From JBBDSH01 sp040905045 (GTDB lineage Bacteria; Pseudomonadota; Gammaproteobacteria; Eutrophobiales; Eutrophobiaceae): a stretch of DNA of 64,000 nt. How positions within the stretch are numbered: the stretch's first letter is position 1; each line of letters opens with the position of its first letter. The notes beneath the pieces were generated by a model. That model saw nothing but the letters and a program-made list of their open reading frames with translations. It had not been told where the DNA came from and ran no database searches. The stretch lies in assembly GCA_040905045.1 (NCBI GenBank), contig JBBDSH010000091.1, positions 16,870 through 80,869 of the forward strand. Reading direction: 5' to 3'. The position numbers and the translations under genes were made by a program. This document shows, piece by piece, positions 33,050 to 42,287 of the stretch.

Positions 33050-36000
33050 TCAAACTTTTTCATCATTACCCCATTCCCGCCAGCCCTGCAACAGGGGAAA
33101 ATATAATCCCAGCTTTACGGGACGATTGTCCATGTTCCGGACAACAGCCGCGTATCGTTCCAGTTGCTCGCGGTAGCGTTCCCGTTCGCGATCCAGAAAG
33201 GCATCGACGTTGCCGCCCTTATGCCGGGAAGTCTTGTAGTCGACAATCCAGCGTACGCCTTCCTCGTCAATAAAGGTTCTGTCGAGCACCACGTTGATCA
33301 GCTTGCCCGCGTACACACCGCTGACGGCGTATTCATTCCGCGCATCCCCATGACGGTGATCCAGCAGCCAGTGAGCACGCCGGTCGCGGATCAGATTAAC
33401 CAGAGCATCCTCCACGGTGGCCAGGGCCTCGTTCATGTCTTCTCCCGCATCCGGTATACCCAGCCGTTTCAATGACAGGCGGTAATAATCCCGCCCGGAT
33501 CGGATCCTGTCCTCATTCCATTGCTCAATACCCTCATCCGCGATCCGTTGAATGCAGCGGTGAACCACGGTGCCGATATGCTTGATGGCCTCGCCGGCCC
33601 ATTCATATTCAATATCCACCGTATCCTCATGCACGACTTCATCCACGTCCCGGGGATGCCAGTCAACAGCGTCCGGTGCCTGCGGCAATGACCAGCCGGC
33701 GATCAGACGCCGCAGCGTGCGCGGCTGTGGACCGGATCCTTGCGGCCGTCCCGGCAGAGCCGGCGCGCCGTTCCGTAACACGGCATCACGGCATTGCGCC
33801 TCAGCCACCGGCCATAACTGCGCCAGCAGGCTGTCCGCCCGCGGCGGAACCGGTGAGAGTTCACCGTCACGTTCCCGGCTTTTCACCGAGGCGATCAGGT
33901 GCAGCTTCTTTTTCGCCCGGGTCGCGGCGACGTAAAGCAGGCGGCCGTCTTCAAAGGACTGTTTTTCACGATCCAGCCTGCGCAGGAACTGATAGACGGG
34001 TGACTCGTCGGCACCCGCTTCCTTGACCGGCGCCAGCAGCAGATCCTGATGATCGCGATGCGGGCTTTCCGACCACAACAGCAGCCGGGTATCGTCATTG
34101 CGGCTGCCGCGGGACAGGCCGGGCAGGATGACCGTGTCGAATTCCAGACCCTTGGCCTTGTGAATGGTCATGATCTGCAAATGGTCGTCGGCATGGATAT
34201 CCGCCGCGGCGTACAGGCTGCTCACCTGCTCCATGAAACCGTCCCGGTCCTTGAGATCCCCGCCGTCGTCGAATTGCTCCAGCAGATCGAAAAAGCTGCG
34301 CGCATTTTCCAGATCGGTCTCGCTGTTCAGCGTGGCCGGCCCGCCGATCCGCAGCCATACCGATTCCACCCAGCGGCTTAACGAAAGACGCTGCCTGTCC
34401 CGCAGGGCCGCCTGCAGTACCGGCCGCAAGCGCAGCAAACGACCGCGCCCCGCTTCGGACAGGGCCTGTACGCATGCCTCGTCCAGGATGCATTCCCACA
34501 CAGTACGCTCACGTGAGCCGCCGGCGAGCGCCAGCAAATCCGCCAGGTCGAGTCCGCACCAGGGCGCGCGCAGAACGGCCAGCCAGGCTATGCCATCGGC
34601 AAAATGGTGCAATGCCCGTGTCAGTGCCATCAGATCCTGGATGGCGGGCTGTTCGCCCAGGGGATCGATATCCACGGCCCGGTAACGCAGGCCGGCCTGC
34701 TTGAGCCGCGGGACGATATCCAGTAAATGTGTGCGACCGCGCACCAGGATGGCAACGCGCCCTTCCGGGTCCGCCTCGCGGGCTGCCAGCACCTGCTGTA
34801 AAACGATATCCGCCTCGCTCTGACTGTCATCCACAAGCGTGTGCAATCGCACCGCGTCACCGTCCAGATGATTGTGATACGCCTCGGCCGGGGTATAGTG
34901 CACCGCGCCGCGGCCGGGATCCGCGGTCTGCGGCAATACCTGTGTAAAAACCTCGTTCACCCATTGCACCAGTCCCGACTGGGAACGGAAATTGACCCGG
35001 ATATGCAGCGGCGTCACCGGTACCTGTCCCAAACGCCGTTCCTCCCAGGCATTGAGAAACAGCCCCACCTCCGCTTCGCGGAACCGGTAGATGGACTGCA
35101 TGGGATCGCCCACCAGAAACAGGCTGTGGCCGTCTTCCATGGACCAGCCGGCGGTGAGTCGTTGCAGTAATGTAAACTGGTTAATGGAGATATCCTGGAA
35201 TTCATCCACCAGGATATGACGGATCCGGTAATCCAGGTTCAGTGCCAGATCCGTAGGTGCCTCCTCGTCCCCCAGTGCCTGAATGGCCGCCTGGGTGATG
35301 CCGCTGAAATCGATGCGGTTCTGCTCCGAGCACAACAGCCACAGCCGAGCATCGGCCAGTTTCAGCAATTCACACAAAGCCTGCACCACCTGCCATTCCT
35401 CGTCGGTATAGGCGACCGGCGGCAGATGCCGGATCGCCAGCAACTGCCGGCTCAGGGAGTCGTCTTCCGACAGCCGGGCGATCAGGGCCTTGAAGCGATC
35501 CTTCATGGCCGTGCGCTGTTCCGCCTCGCCGGTTTTCCCGGCGGCGGGGAATCCGTCGCGGGCGGTGGGCGACTGCCGCCAGTTGCCGTCGCTCTTCAAC
35601 AATAATGCCACCAGCCCCTGCCATTGCGGCAGGGATCCGGCCGCCGCCGAAGGGAGTTCCGTCAATCCGGCACAGGCGCGGGCGGGGGACTCCCTCTCCT
35701 CTCTCTCCAGGTTGGCCGCGGCGAAATCCAGCAGTTCGGCGACTTCCCGGCCGTCCCCGTCCGGGAAATCGCGCCGGGCCGCGCTCAAGGTTTCCTCCGC
35801 CACATGCCGCAACGCCCCTTCCAGCTCCTCGCGGCGTATTTCGCCGGCCACATGCCGCAGCCATTGATCGCGGCGGGCCAGCATACCCGCGAGCATATTA
35901 CGGATACGCGGCAGATCGTTATCCAGGTGCGCCAGCAGCACGGCAATGGCATCGGACCAGCCCTGGCCGCTTTCCAGTTCCGCCAGGGTGTCCGCGGCGG

Positions 36001-36466
36001 CCTGTTCATAGAGTTCCGTGGCATCCTCGACGATCTCGGGCTGGGCGCCAAAACGGGACAACACTGGCATCTGCCGGGTCAATGCCCCGCACAGGGAATC
36101 GATGGTCTGAATGCGCAGCCGCCCGGGATTGTCTTCCAGTTGCCAACCCTGCTCCCGGTTTCGTGTCATGGCCGCGTTGGCCAGAACGTCGGTCTTGCGT
36201 GCCGCTTCATCGTCGGGCGTGTTGCCGTCAACGACGCGTTCCAGGGCGTCGATAATACGCCCGCGCATTTCCGCCGCCGCCTTGCGGGTAAAGGTAATGG
36301 CAACGATCTCCTCCGGAGCCTCGACCACCGACAACAGGCGCAGATAGCGCTGGATCAACAATTCCGTTTTTCCGGAACCGGCCGGCGCCTGGACGATGAA
36401 TGATTCATCCGGCTCGATGGCGCGCAGGCGCTGATCCAGATCGGCGACGTGTTGTTCAGTCGTCAT
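33050..36466 (-). CDS. AddA-type UvrD helicase with C-terminal nuclease (double-strand break repair)
   Basis: A 1138-residue superfamily 1A helicase. Walker A is VQAPAGSGKTELLIQRYLRL near residue 24; further helicase motifs include VDEFQDISINQFTLLQRL, VGDPMQSIYRFREAEVG and MTIHKAKGLEFDTVILPG. The C-terminus carries a RecB-type nuclease motif, GVRWIVDYKTSRH. With the upstream gene it forms an AddA/AddB-like pair that would process double-strand breaks for RecA. The start at 36466 (MTTEQHVADLD) overlaps the upstream gene by 11 bases; a longer frame to 36652 is judged spurious. Confidence 0.88.
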   Translation of the reverse strand: MTTEQHVADLDQRLRAIEPDESFIVQAPAGSGKTELLIQRYLRLLSVVEAPEEIVAITFTRKAAAEMRGRIIDALERVVDGNTPDDEAARKTDVLANAAMTRNREQGWQLEDNPGRLRIQTIDSLCGALTRQMPVLSRFGAQPEIVEDATELYEQAAADTLAELESGQGWSDAIAVLLAHLDNDLPRIRNMLAGMLARRDQWLRHVAGEIRREELEGALRHVAEETLSAARRDFPDGDGREVAELLDFAAANLEREERESPARACAGLTELPSAAAGSLPQWQGLVALLLKSDGNWRQSPTARDGFPAAGKTGEAEQRTAMKDRFKALIARLSEDDSLSRQLLAIRHLPPVAYTDEEWQVVQALCELLKLADARLWLLCSEQNRIDFSGITQAAIQALGDEEAPTDLALNLDYRIRHILVDEFQDISINQFTLLQRLTAGWSMEDGHSLFLVGDPMQSIYRFREAEVGLFLNAWEERRLGQVPVTPLHIRVNFRSQSGLVQWVNEVFTQVLPQTADPGRGAVHYTPAEAYHNHLDGDAVRLHTLVDDSQSEADIVLQQVLAAREADPEGRVAILVRGRTHLLDIVPRLKQAGLRYRAVDIDPLGEQPAIQDLMALTRALHHFADGIAWLAVLRAPWCGLDLADLLALAGGSRERTVWECILDEACVQALSEAGRGRLLRLRPVLQAALRDRQRLSLSRWVESVWLRIGGPATLNSETDLENARSFFDLLEQFDDGGDLKDRDGFMEQVSSLYAAADIHADDHLQIMTIHKAKGLEFDTVILPGLSRGSRNDDTRLLLWSESPHRDHQDLLLAPVKEAGADESPVYQFLRRLDREKQSFEDGRLLYVAATRAKKKLHLIASVKSRERDGELSPVPPRADSLLAQLWPVAEAQCRDAVLRNGAPALPGRPQGSGPQPRTLRRLIAGWSLPQAPDAVDWHPRDVDEVVHEDTVDIEYEWAGEAIKHIGTVVHRCIQRIADEGIEQWNEDRIRSGRDYYRLSLKRLGIPDAGEDMNEALATVEDALVNLIRDRRAHWLLDHRHGDARNEYAVSGVYAGKLINVVLDRTFIDEEGVRWIVDYKTSRHKGGNVDAFLDRERERYREQLERYAAVVRNMDNRPVKLGLYFPLLQGWREWGNDEKV

Positions 36467-39140
36467 CGTCAGCGTCCCGTGGCGGCAGTTCATGAATACG
36501 GCACAAGGGGTGTTGATCGCAATACCGGCAGGCGCGGGCGTCTTTGGGATCAACGCGGGCGTCACCGTCAAGGAAACCCCGCGCCAGTCCGGCCACAACA
36601 CCACGCCAACTGGCCAGTAAATCACTCCATTCCGGAACGGGATGAGCGTCACTGATCAGGTATTTCGCCTGATTCGAGGCGGAGAAGGCTTTCGTTGCAG
36701 GCAGGATACCGTCCTCGCTGGCCAGACCCTGATAACCGAACCCCCGGCCGCGTTTCAGACGGCCGAAGGCAACGGCCGCCACTTCCGCATCCCGGGTCAC
36801 GGCATACAGCGGCAGTTGCGGATCATCGGGCCGTTCGCCCAGCCATTCGTTCACCCCGGCCTCGCCGGTTTTGTAATCAATAATGACTTCACGGCCGTCC
36901 GCCAGTCGATCGATGCGATCAATACGCGTGTTCACTTCGACGCCTTCAACGCGGATACGTTGCGCTTCCTCGCCGGCAACAACGATAAACGGCGCGCGCT
37001 GCCTTTCCTGTTGCAGCCATTGCCGCAGCGTATGTATCAAACGCGCTTTCTCCAGGCCGGTGAAGCGTTCCGTCCACAGGCGCGGGTGCCGTTTTTTCAG
37101 CAACTGGATGACCTCGTCGGTCACCGACGCCAGCAAGCGCTCCAGTTCCCCGGGGTCCATAGCGCACAACTGTTCCTGTGAGTGCAGCCGTTGCCAGAGA
37201 AGATGCAGGGCACGATGAAGGAGCAGGCCCCGATCCCGCGGGCTGAGGCCGATATCTACCTCTTCCGGCGCGCCGGCGTGCAGGCGGTGGCGGGCAAAGG
37301 CCCGGAACGGACAGACGGACTGATCCCGGAACAGGGCCGTGCCGCCGATGGCACCGCCGGCGGCCGGGGGCGGCGCCCGTTCATCGCTGAAGGTTTCCAG
37401 CTTGCCGGCGGCCAGTATTCGCGCCGCGTAATGCGGTACTGTCACCGACAGCGGTTCCGCGCTGCTTTCCATATAGGGTTTCAATAACGGGCTCGGGCGC
37501 AGGGTGCGCTCCTTTTCATTTTCCGGGTAACTGAGCACAACCTGTTGCGCGGAGCACGCCAGCCGCGACAGGGTTTGCCGCGCCTCTTCCAGCGTCACTT
37601 CCGCCGTCGCGCCGGGCATGGCGCTGCGCCGCTGCAGGGAAAACGGGATGTACGGATTGGGCCGGGCCGGTGGCGGCCAGGTCTCTTCCTGCAGCCCCGC
37701 AACCCAGAGGTGATCGAAGCCCATGTCCGCGGCCCCGGCCGGGCCCAGTATCTGGACGGGCACCTCGCCCGTTTCCGGCTGAAAATGCTGTGCCGTCGCG
37801 ATGCGGCGCAGATAGCCGAGGGCGCTGCTGTAGGTCAGCCGGCCGTCCAGCAGTTGCAGGGAAACGAACCGATCCAGAACCTCACGCCAGGCCTTGAGGA
37901 CCTGGTATTCACCGCTGTCGGGCACACGATCGCCGGGCCAGCCGTACAGGGTCAGCAAATGTGAAATGTATCCGGCCCAATCGCCGGGCCTGGCCTGATG
38001 CGGCAGTGTCTGCAGATGGTCACGGGCATTCTGCAATTGTTTCATCAGCAGGCCGGGGCGGCGGGGTTCCTCCAGCCGCCGGCCGGCGATATGAAGCAAT
38101 GTGGCGATATCCGCCCGGGTTTCCCCATGATCCCGCAGGCAGACGTCCAGCCGCGCCCGATCCAGTTCCTCTTCCCCGGCGCCGTACAGCCACGGACTCC
38201 TGAGTATTGCCCCCCACTGCTCTACAGATAATGGTTCCCGGCCCAGTGCCAGCAGGCTGAAGGCCGTGTTAACAAGGGGATAATCCGGTAACGGTTTGCC
38301 CAGGGACAGACTGAAGGCTTGCGCATCCTCCGGGACCGCGTCGGCGATGGCGCCCGGATTGAAGCAGTCTTGAAACCGGCGGAGGATATGGCTGCGCCGG
38401 TTCTGCAGATCCGGGATGACGATACCGATCCCGGCACTCGTGTCCGCTTCCAGTATTTCGCGCGCCCAGCCCGCCGCGGTGTTGATCTCCTCACCAGTAT
38501 TGGCGCAGGCCGCCACGCGGATACGAGTGCCGGTCACGACCCGGTCCCGGCCCGCGATGTGGATCGCTCCCCCCTCCGCCTCAATTCGGTCAAACAGGTA
38601 TTGTTGCCGGGGCGTGATCCGATCAAATCCGATCAGTGCAAGCCGGTTCGTACCCCTGATGTATTCCGCGAGCAGGTCAAGCAGGGAACCGCTGTCGCAC
38701 CAGTGATTATCGGAACAGGTCCTTTTGAAACTGTCGGCCCAGTTCCTGAAAGCCCGGGCATCTTCATTGAGTCCCGTCTCCGCCGGAAAAACCGGCAGGC
38801 GATACTGATGCATGAGGTCCCAGGCTTCCATAACCCGCTTGACCATATCGGGGGCCTGCATCAGCGCGTTCGCCCGGGATGATTCATTAATAATCCGTTG
38901 CCACAATACCTGCTCCTGCGAGTCGTTCAGCAACAGCAGCCCGGCTTGCTCCTGTACATGGTTGTCCCAGCAGCGCTGCAGCCAGGCCTGCCAATGCAGT
39001 ATATCCGGAGACGACCAGGCCGTTTTGCCCTGCCGGATTTGCCAATGGGCATAATCGTATTGCAAACGCCGGGCCAGACGGCGGTTGGCGGCAACCAGTG
39101 TGTATTCCGCATCCAGCAATTCCAGGTGTTTCTTATTCAT
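36456..39140 (-). CDS. AddB-like PD-(D/E)XK nuclease, DNA repair
   Basis: An 894-residue partner of the downstream AddA-type helicase. The central part is an inactivated-helicase-like scaffold without a clear Walker A. The C-terminal PD-(D/E)XK nuclease domain shows GREVIIDYKTGEAGVNE, and Cys residues in SVCPFRAFARHRLHA and ARACRYCDQHPLCRIHE fit the iron-sulfur staple of AddB-type nucleases. This family is often annotated as probable DNA repair protein in gammaproteobacteria. It overlaps the helicase gene by 11 bases. It is divergent from egtD, with about 125 bases between. Confidence 0.85.
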   Translation of the reverse strand: MNKKHLELLDAEYTLVAANRRLARRLQYDYAHWQIRQGKTAWSSPDILHWQAWLQRCWDNHVQEQAGLLLLNDSQEQVLWQRIINESSRANALMQAPDMVKRVMEAWDLMHQYRLPVFPAETGLNEDARAFRNWADSFKRTCSDNHWCDSGSLLDLLAEYIRGTNRLALIGFDRITPRQQYLFDRIEAEGGAIHIAGRDRVVTGTRIRVAACANTGEEINTAAGWAREILEADTSAGIGIVIPDLQNRRSHILRRFQDCFNPGAIADAVPEDAQAFSLSLGKPLPDYPLVNTAFSLLALGREPLSVEQWGAILRSPWLYGAGEEELDRARLDVCLRDHGETRADIATLLHIAGRRLEEPRRPGLLMKQLQNARDHLQTLPHQARPGDWAGYISHLLTLYGWPGDRVPDSGEYQVLKAWREVLDRFVSLQLLDGRLTYSSALGYLRRIATAQHFQPETGEVPVQILGPAGAADMGFDHLWVAGLQEETWPPPARPNPYIPFSLQRRSAMPGATAEVTLEEARQTLSRLACSAQQVVLSYPENEKERTLRPSPLLKPYMESSAEPLSVTVPHYAARILAAGKLETFSDERAPPPAAGGAIGGTALFRDQSVCPFRAFARHRLHAGAPEEVDIGLSPRDRGLLLHRALHLLWQRLHSQEQLCAMDPGELERLLASVTDEVIQLLKKRHPRLWTERFTGLEKARLIHTLRQWLQQERQRAPFIVVAGEEAQRIRVEGVEVNTRIDRIDRLADGREVIIDYKTGEAGVNEWLGERPDDPQLPLYAVTRDAEVAAVAFGRLKRGRGFGYQGLASEDGILPATKAFSASNQAKYLISDAHPVPEWSDLLASWRGVVAGLARGFLDGDARVDPKDARACRYCDQHPLCRIHELPPRDADDDD

Positions 39141-39266
39141 GACAGAAATCCGTTAGATGCATGGCATTGGTCGCATGATTTGGTCAAGTCTCGTAACATC
39201 GGTGCAATGACAAATACAAACGGGCGGTGTTAGGCTGTGTTTCAGGATAGTAAAGAATAAACCATC

Positions 39267-40268
39267 ATGACGCGAAACGCTGTCTCCCCTGCACGGGCCA
39301 TCAGAAGTCCGTGTTATCAGGTTCCGCCGGCAAGGCAAGTGCCCGGCCTGTTCGAGGATGTTCGTAATGGACTGTTGTCCCGGCCGCGCAGCCTGCCGCC
39401 GAAGTATTTTTATGATGATAGGGGTTCGGAATTGTTCGAGCGGATCTGCAGTACTCAAGAGTACTATCCAACCCGTACCGAAGACGCCCTGTTGGCCGAG
39501 CACAGTAAACATATCATAGCCGCCACACGGCCGGATGAAATCATCGAACTCGGCAGCGGCAGTTCAAGAAAGACACGCCGGCTTTTTGATGCCTGTGAGG
39601 CGCTCGACCACGCCTGTAATTACAGTCCCTTCGACGTCTGCGAGCCCGCGCTGGAACAGGCCACCGATGAGCTAAGCAAAACCTATCCCTGGCTGGAAAT
39701 CACCCCCCTGGCCGGGGATTACCACGCGGGCCTGGGCAACTTTCCCGCCGGCACCGGCACCAGTCTCTATATTTTCCTCGGCAGCACTCTGGGCAATTTC
39801 ACGCGCGAACAGGCAAAAGACTTTATTCGGGAAGTCCATGACTGCATGAAGCCGGGCGATTATTTCCTGCTCGGCGCGGATCGACTGAAAGATCCGAGGG
39901 TACTGAAAGCCGCCTACAACGACAGTCAAGGCATTACCGCACAATTCAACCTCAATGTTCTGAGGGTGCTCAATCGGGAACTGAATGCCGATTTTGAACC
40001 GGCCAGTTTTGAACACAAGGCCGTCTTCAACGAGCGGGAATCCCGTATTGAAATGCATCTGCAATCCGGCCATGAACAGACCGTGCATTTACACAGTCTG
40101 GGAAAGACCATTCATCTTCAAAAGAATGAATGCATATTGACCGAATACAGCCACAAATTCCGCTATCAGGAATTGCAGGATTTGTTAACGGATAACGGTC
40201 TGGAAATCATGCGTCATGACCAGCCACGGAATGAATACTTCTCCCTGATCCTTTCGCGCCGACCCTGA
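39267..40268 (+). CDS. egtD: L-histidine N-alpha-methyltransferase (EgtD)
   Basis: Trimethylates histidine to hercynine, the first step of ergothioneine biosynthesis, using SAM. It has 333 residues. Family blocks are clear: SLPPKYFYDDRGSELFERIC followed by TQEYYPTRTE, the SAM loop IIELGSGSSRKTRRLFDACE, FLGSTLGNFTREQ and, near the C-terminus, LTEYSHKFR. No egtB (the sulfoxide synthase) is in this window, so the second step must be encoded elsewhere or be missing. The gene is followed by copy D of a dispersed repeat. Confidence 0.88.
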   Translation: MTRNAVSPARAIRSPCYQVPPARQVPGLFEDVRNGLLSRPRSLPPKYFYDDRGSELFERICSTQEYYPTRTEDALLAEHSKHIIAATRPDEIIELGSGSSRKTRRLFDACEALDHACNYSPFDVCEPALEQATDELSKTYPWLEITPLAGDYHAGLGNFPAGTGTSLYIFLGSTLGNFTREQAKDFIREVHDCMKPGDYFLLGADRLKDPRVLKAAYNDSQGITAQFNLNVLRVLNRELNADFEPASFEHKAVFNERESRIEMHLQSGHEQTVHLHSLGKTIHLQKNECILTEYSHKFRYQELQDLLTDNGLEIMRHDQPRNEYFSLILSRRP

Positions 40269-40359
40269 AGCCTGTTGCATAAGGGCACGCGAAGTAGAAC
40301 GTAATCGGTTTGATTCATTCGTGGTATTCCAAAGACCTATTGCTGAGAATGCAGAAGGT

Positions 40360-40480
40360 CAAAAGTTCATCATTCCTTTGCGTACTTGGCGATCTTGGCG
40401 AGATCATTCAGCATGCAGCCCGAGGATGGGAAAGAGAATGGATCTCGCAAAGATCGCAAAGAGGTAATGATTCATTATTC
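40360..40480. repeat. Dispersed GGCGAGAT repeat, copy D
   Basis: Left half CCTTTGCGTACTTGGCGATC then TTGGCGAGATCATTC; right half GAATGGATCTCGCAAAGATCGC. It is an imperfect inverted repeat like copies A-C, in the gap between egtD and the endonuclease gene. Confidence 0.6.
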
Positions 40481-40503
40481 CCTGGTGGAATCTGGAATAC
40501 CTT

Positions 40504-41187
40504 TTAATCATTACGTGGTAATTCCTCCGCCAGAGACGGGGTATCGATAAAACGATTACGCCGGCCCTGTAGTTCTTCAATACGGTTGTTGCGGTATTGT
40601 TCCTGTTTACTGGGAGGGTCGGTCCGGTTCCATTGCCTGAGGGTTTCCAGCATGCCCGGTTTTATCGGCAAATCGTAGGTGTCATGCATGTAAAAAATCG
40701 CCCTGGCGATATTTCCGCGGGCGATCGCGCGCGGCTCGACAACCCTTGAATCCCACTCAAAATCACAATCACTGAAACGCCAGTCTTCTCCTTCGATTTC
40801 ACCAAACGGCAAATCATTGCGGAGTATAACCAGTTCACTCCACACCGGATACATATTATGCAGGTCGGACTCCATTTCCATAAAACCCTGATTGCTGCCG
40901 TCATAACATGCCAGGCGGTTGGCACACTCCACGTTTTCCAGCATCCAGCTAACGGAATAGATATGGTCGACATCAATGTATTTCCCGTTCTTCGTTTTAC
41001 GGTCCCTGCCAAACTGATAACCGCAATAGAGTGTCCAGCCGCCCTGTGAATAAAGATCACCCCGGAAATAGTTATTCACGACATGATCGTAGTTCCGGAT
41101 GGATGATTCTCCATACACACCACGCCCCTGGAACAGGACAAGGACAAGAAGGAATGTGAGTGAAAAGCCGTTTTTGTAATTTATCAT
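40504..41187 (-). CDS. Secreted/periplasmic endonuclease I (NucM/EndA family)
   Basis: A 227-residue non-specific nuclease with an N-terminal signal peptide (FSLTFLLVLVLFQGRGVYG). The beta-beta-alpha-metal active site is visible as YIDVDHIYSVSWM, followed by FMEMESDLHNMYPVW and EPRAIARGNIARAIFYM. Cys residues in TLYCGYQ, VECANRLACYDG and FSDCDFEW may form disulfides, as expected for an exported protein. Likely roles are DNA scavenging or degradation of incoming DNA. Start is ATG at 41187. Confidence 0.92.
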   Translation of the reverse strand: MINYKNGFSLTFLLVLVLFQGRGVYGESSIRNYDHVVNNYFRGDLYSQGGWTLYCGYQFGRDRKTKNGKYIDVDHIYSVSWMLENVECANRLACYDGSNQGFMEMESDLHNMYPVWSELVILRNDLPFGEIEGEDWRFSDCDFEWDSRVVEPRAIARGNIARAIFYMHDTYDLPIKPGMLETLRQWNRTDPPSKQEQYRNNRIEELQGRRNRFIDTPSLAEELPRND

Positions 41188-41295
41188 TGTCTGATTGACT
41201 CACATTATTCATTGATAATTGATTTTTTTGTTCGCACCCATGCTTCCCGGAAGAAGTCTGGAACTTGCAGGCGTATGCCATTGTAAGGCTGCCGG

Positions 41296-42267
41296 TCAGC
41301 GGAGCACGCCGCGCCTTAGCAACTGCCAGAGTATACTGGATCCGAAGAGAATCGGATGTCGCCGCAGGCGCGGTGTGATTTCGATGGTAACGCCTGTATG
41401 CCGCTTTATCTTCCAGGCCGCGTATTCGATACAATGGTTGAACGTGAATACAGCCTTGACCAGCCTGGCCACGGATAAAATACGACCCTGCTGCCGGCGC
41501 AACCACCATTTCCTTCCGCATCGGCGTTGCTCACGTTTATCAACCATGCAACGGAAATCGCCTTCCGGCTCAGCCTGTAATCGACCCTCCATGGCGGGGA
41601 CGGCCGCGCCGGTAAGTCGACTGTAATCGCCAAGGTTCAAATGCGTCAGTTTTCTTTCCCTGCCCCGCTTTTCAGGCCGCAGTTCCGCCGCATAGGTCAA
41701 GGCAAGCCCGCGGGTCCAGATTTCCTCCGCATTAACATTGCGGCTACCCAGCATCGGAATGGTCGTTTGCAGAAATGTTATCACTGCTTCAGCCAGAGAC
41801 CGGTTCACCCGGTGCAGGGTTACCTCGTCGCGCGTATAAAGAGTCCGCACCGGCTGGGCAAAACGCGCCCAGATATAGGAGTGAAACCAGTCCCGGCATC
41901 CCCGCTCAAAATCATGCCGGGAGAGAACCGCGTATTTGCATCGCAGCACGGCTTCTTCGCCGCCGACTTCCATGTAGAAAACGTTCGGAGGCAGCCAGGC
42001 GTTCAATATCCGCAAGTGCCGTTTCCCGTAGGCATTACGGTAGTCGTCCACGATGGCATACAAGTCCACCACGCCTTCGGAAGGATTGTGCGTATGCAGG
42101 CAGGAACCGTAGAGAATCACCGCATCCAGCGCCTCACCAAAACGCGATTGCAGTTCCCGCGCAAGCAGGGTGAATTCCGGCGCCACAACACGGGAACTCT
42201 GCGATGCCACTTCCGCAAGCAGTTGCAACGGCAAGTCCGGAGTGGATTGTTTTGATGACTTCTGCAT
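41296..42267 (-). CDS. Nucleotidyltransferase-fold protein, Tam41-like; candidate head-group cytidylyltransferase
   Basis: A 323-residue protein. The N-terminal half has a nucleotidyltransferase signature: DAVILYGSCLHTH, then an acidic strand, GVVDLYAIVDDYRNAYG, and further LPPNVFYMEV and RCKYAVLSRHDFERG. The layout resembles Tam41-type CDP-diacylglycerol synthases. The C-terminal half is basic. It is the last gene of the minus-strand arm of the sphingolipid cluster, 20 bases after the lipid kinase. In Caulobacter, ceramide head-group addition involves a ceramide kinase and a cytidylyltransferase, so a role in charging the head group is plausible but inferred. Confidence 0.6.
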   Translation of the reverse strand: MQKSSKQSTPDLPLQLLAEVASQSSRVVAPEFTLLARELQSRFGEALDAVILYGSCLHTHNPSEGVVDLYAIVDDYRNAYGKRHLRILNAWLPPNVFYMEVGGEEAVLRCKYAVLSRHDFERGCRDWFHSYIWARFAQPVRTLYTRDEVTLHRVNRSLAEAVITFLQTTIPMLGSRNVNAEEIWTRGLALTYAAELRPEKRGRERKLTHLNLGDYSRLTGAAVPAMEGRLQAEPEGDFRCMVDKREQRRCGRKWWLRRQQGRILSVARLVKAVFTFNHCIEYAAWKIKRHTGVTIEITPRLRRHPILFGSSILWQLLRRGVLR

Positions 42268-42287
42268 GGGTGGAGTGTAGCGTTCCG

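Noticed and set aside
36467..36652. N-terminal extension of the AddA-type helicase
   Set aside because: It lies entirely inside the upstream nuclease gene and precedes the conserved helicase N-terminus.
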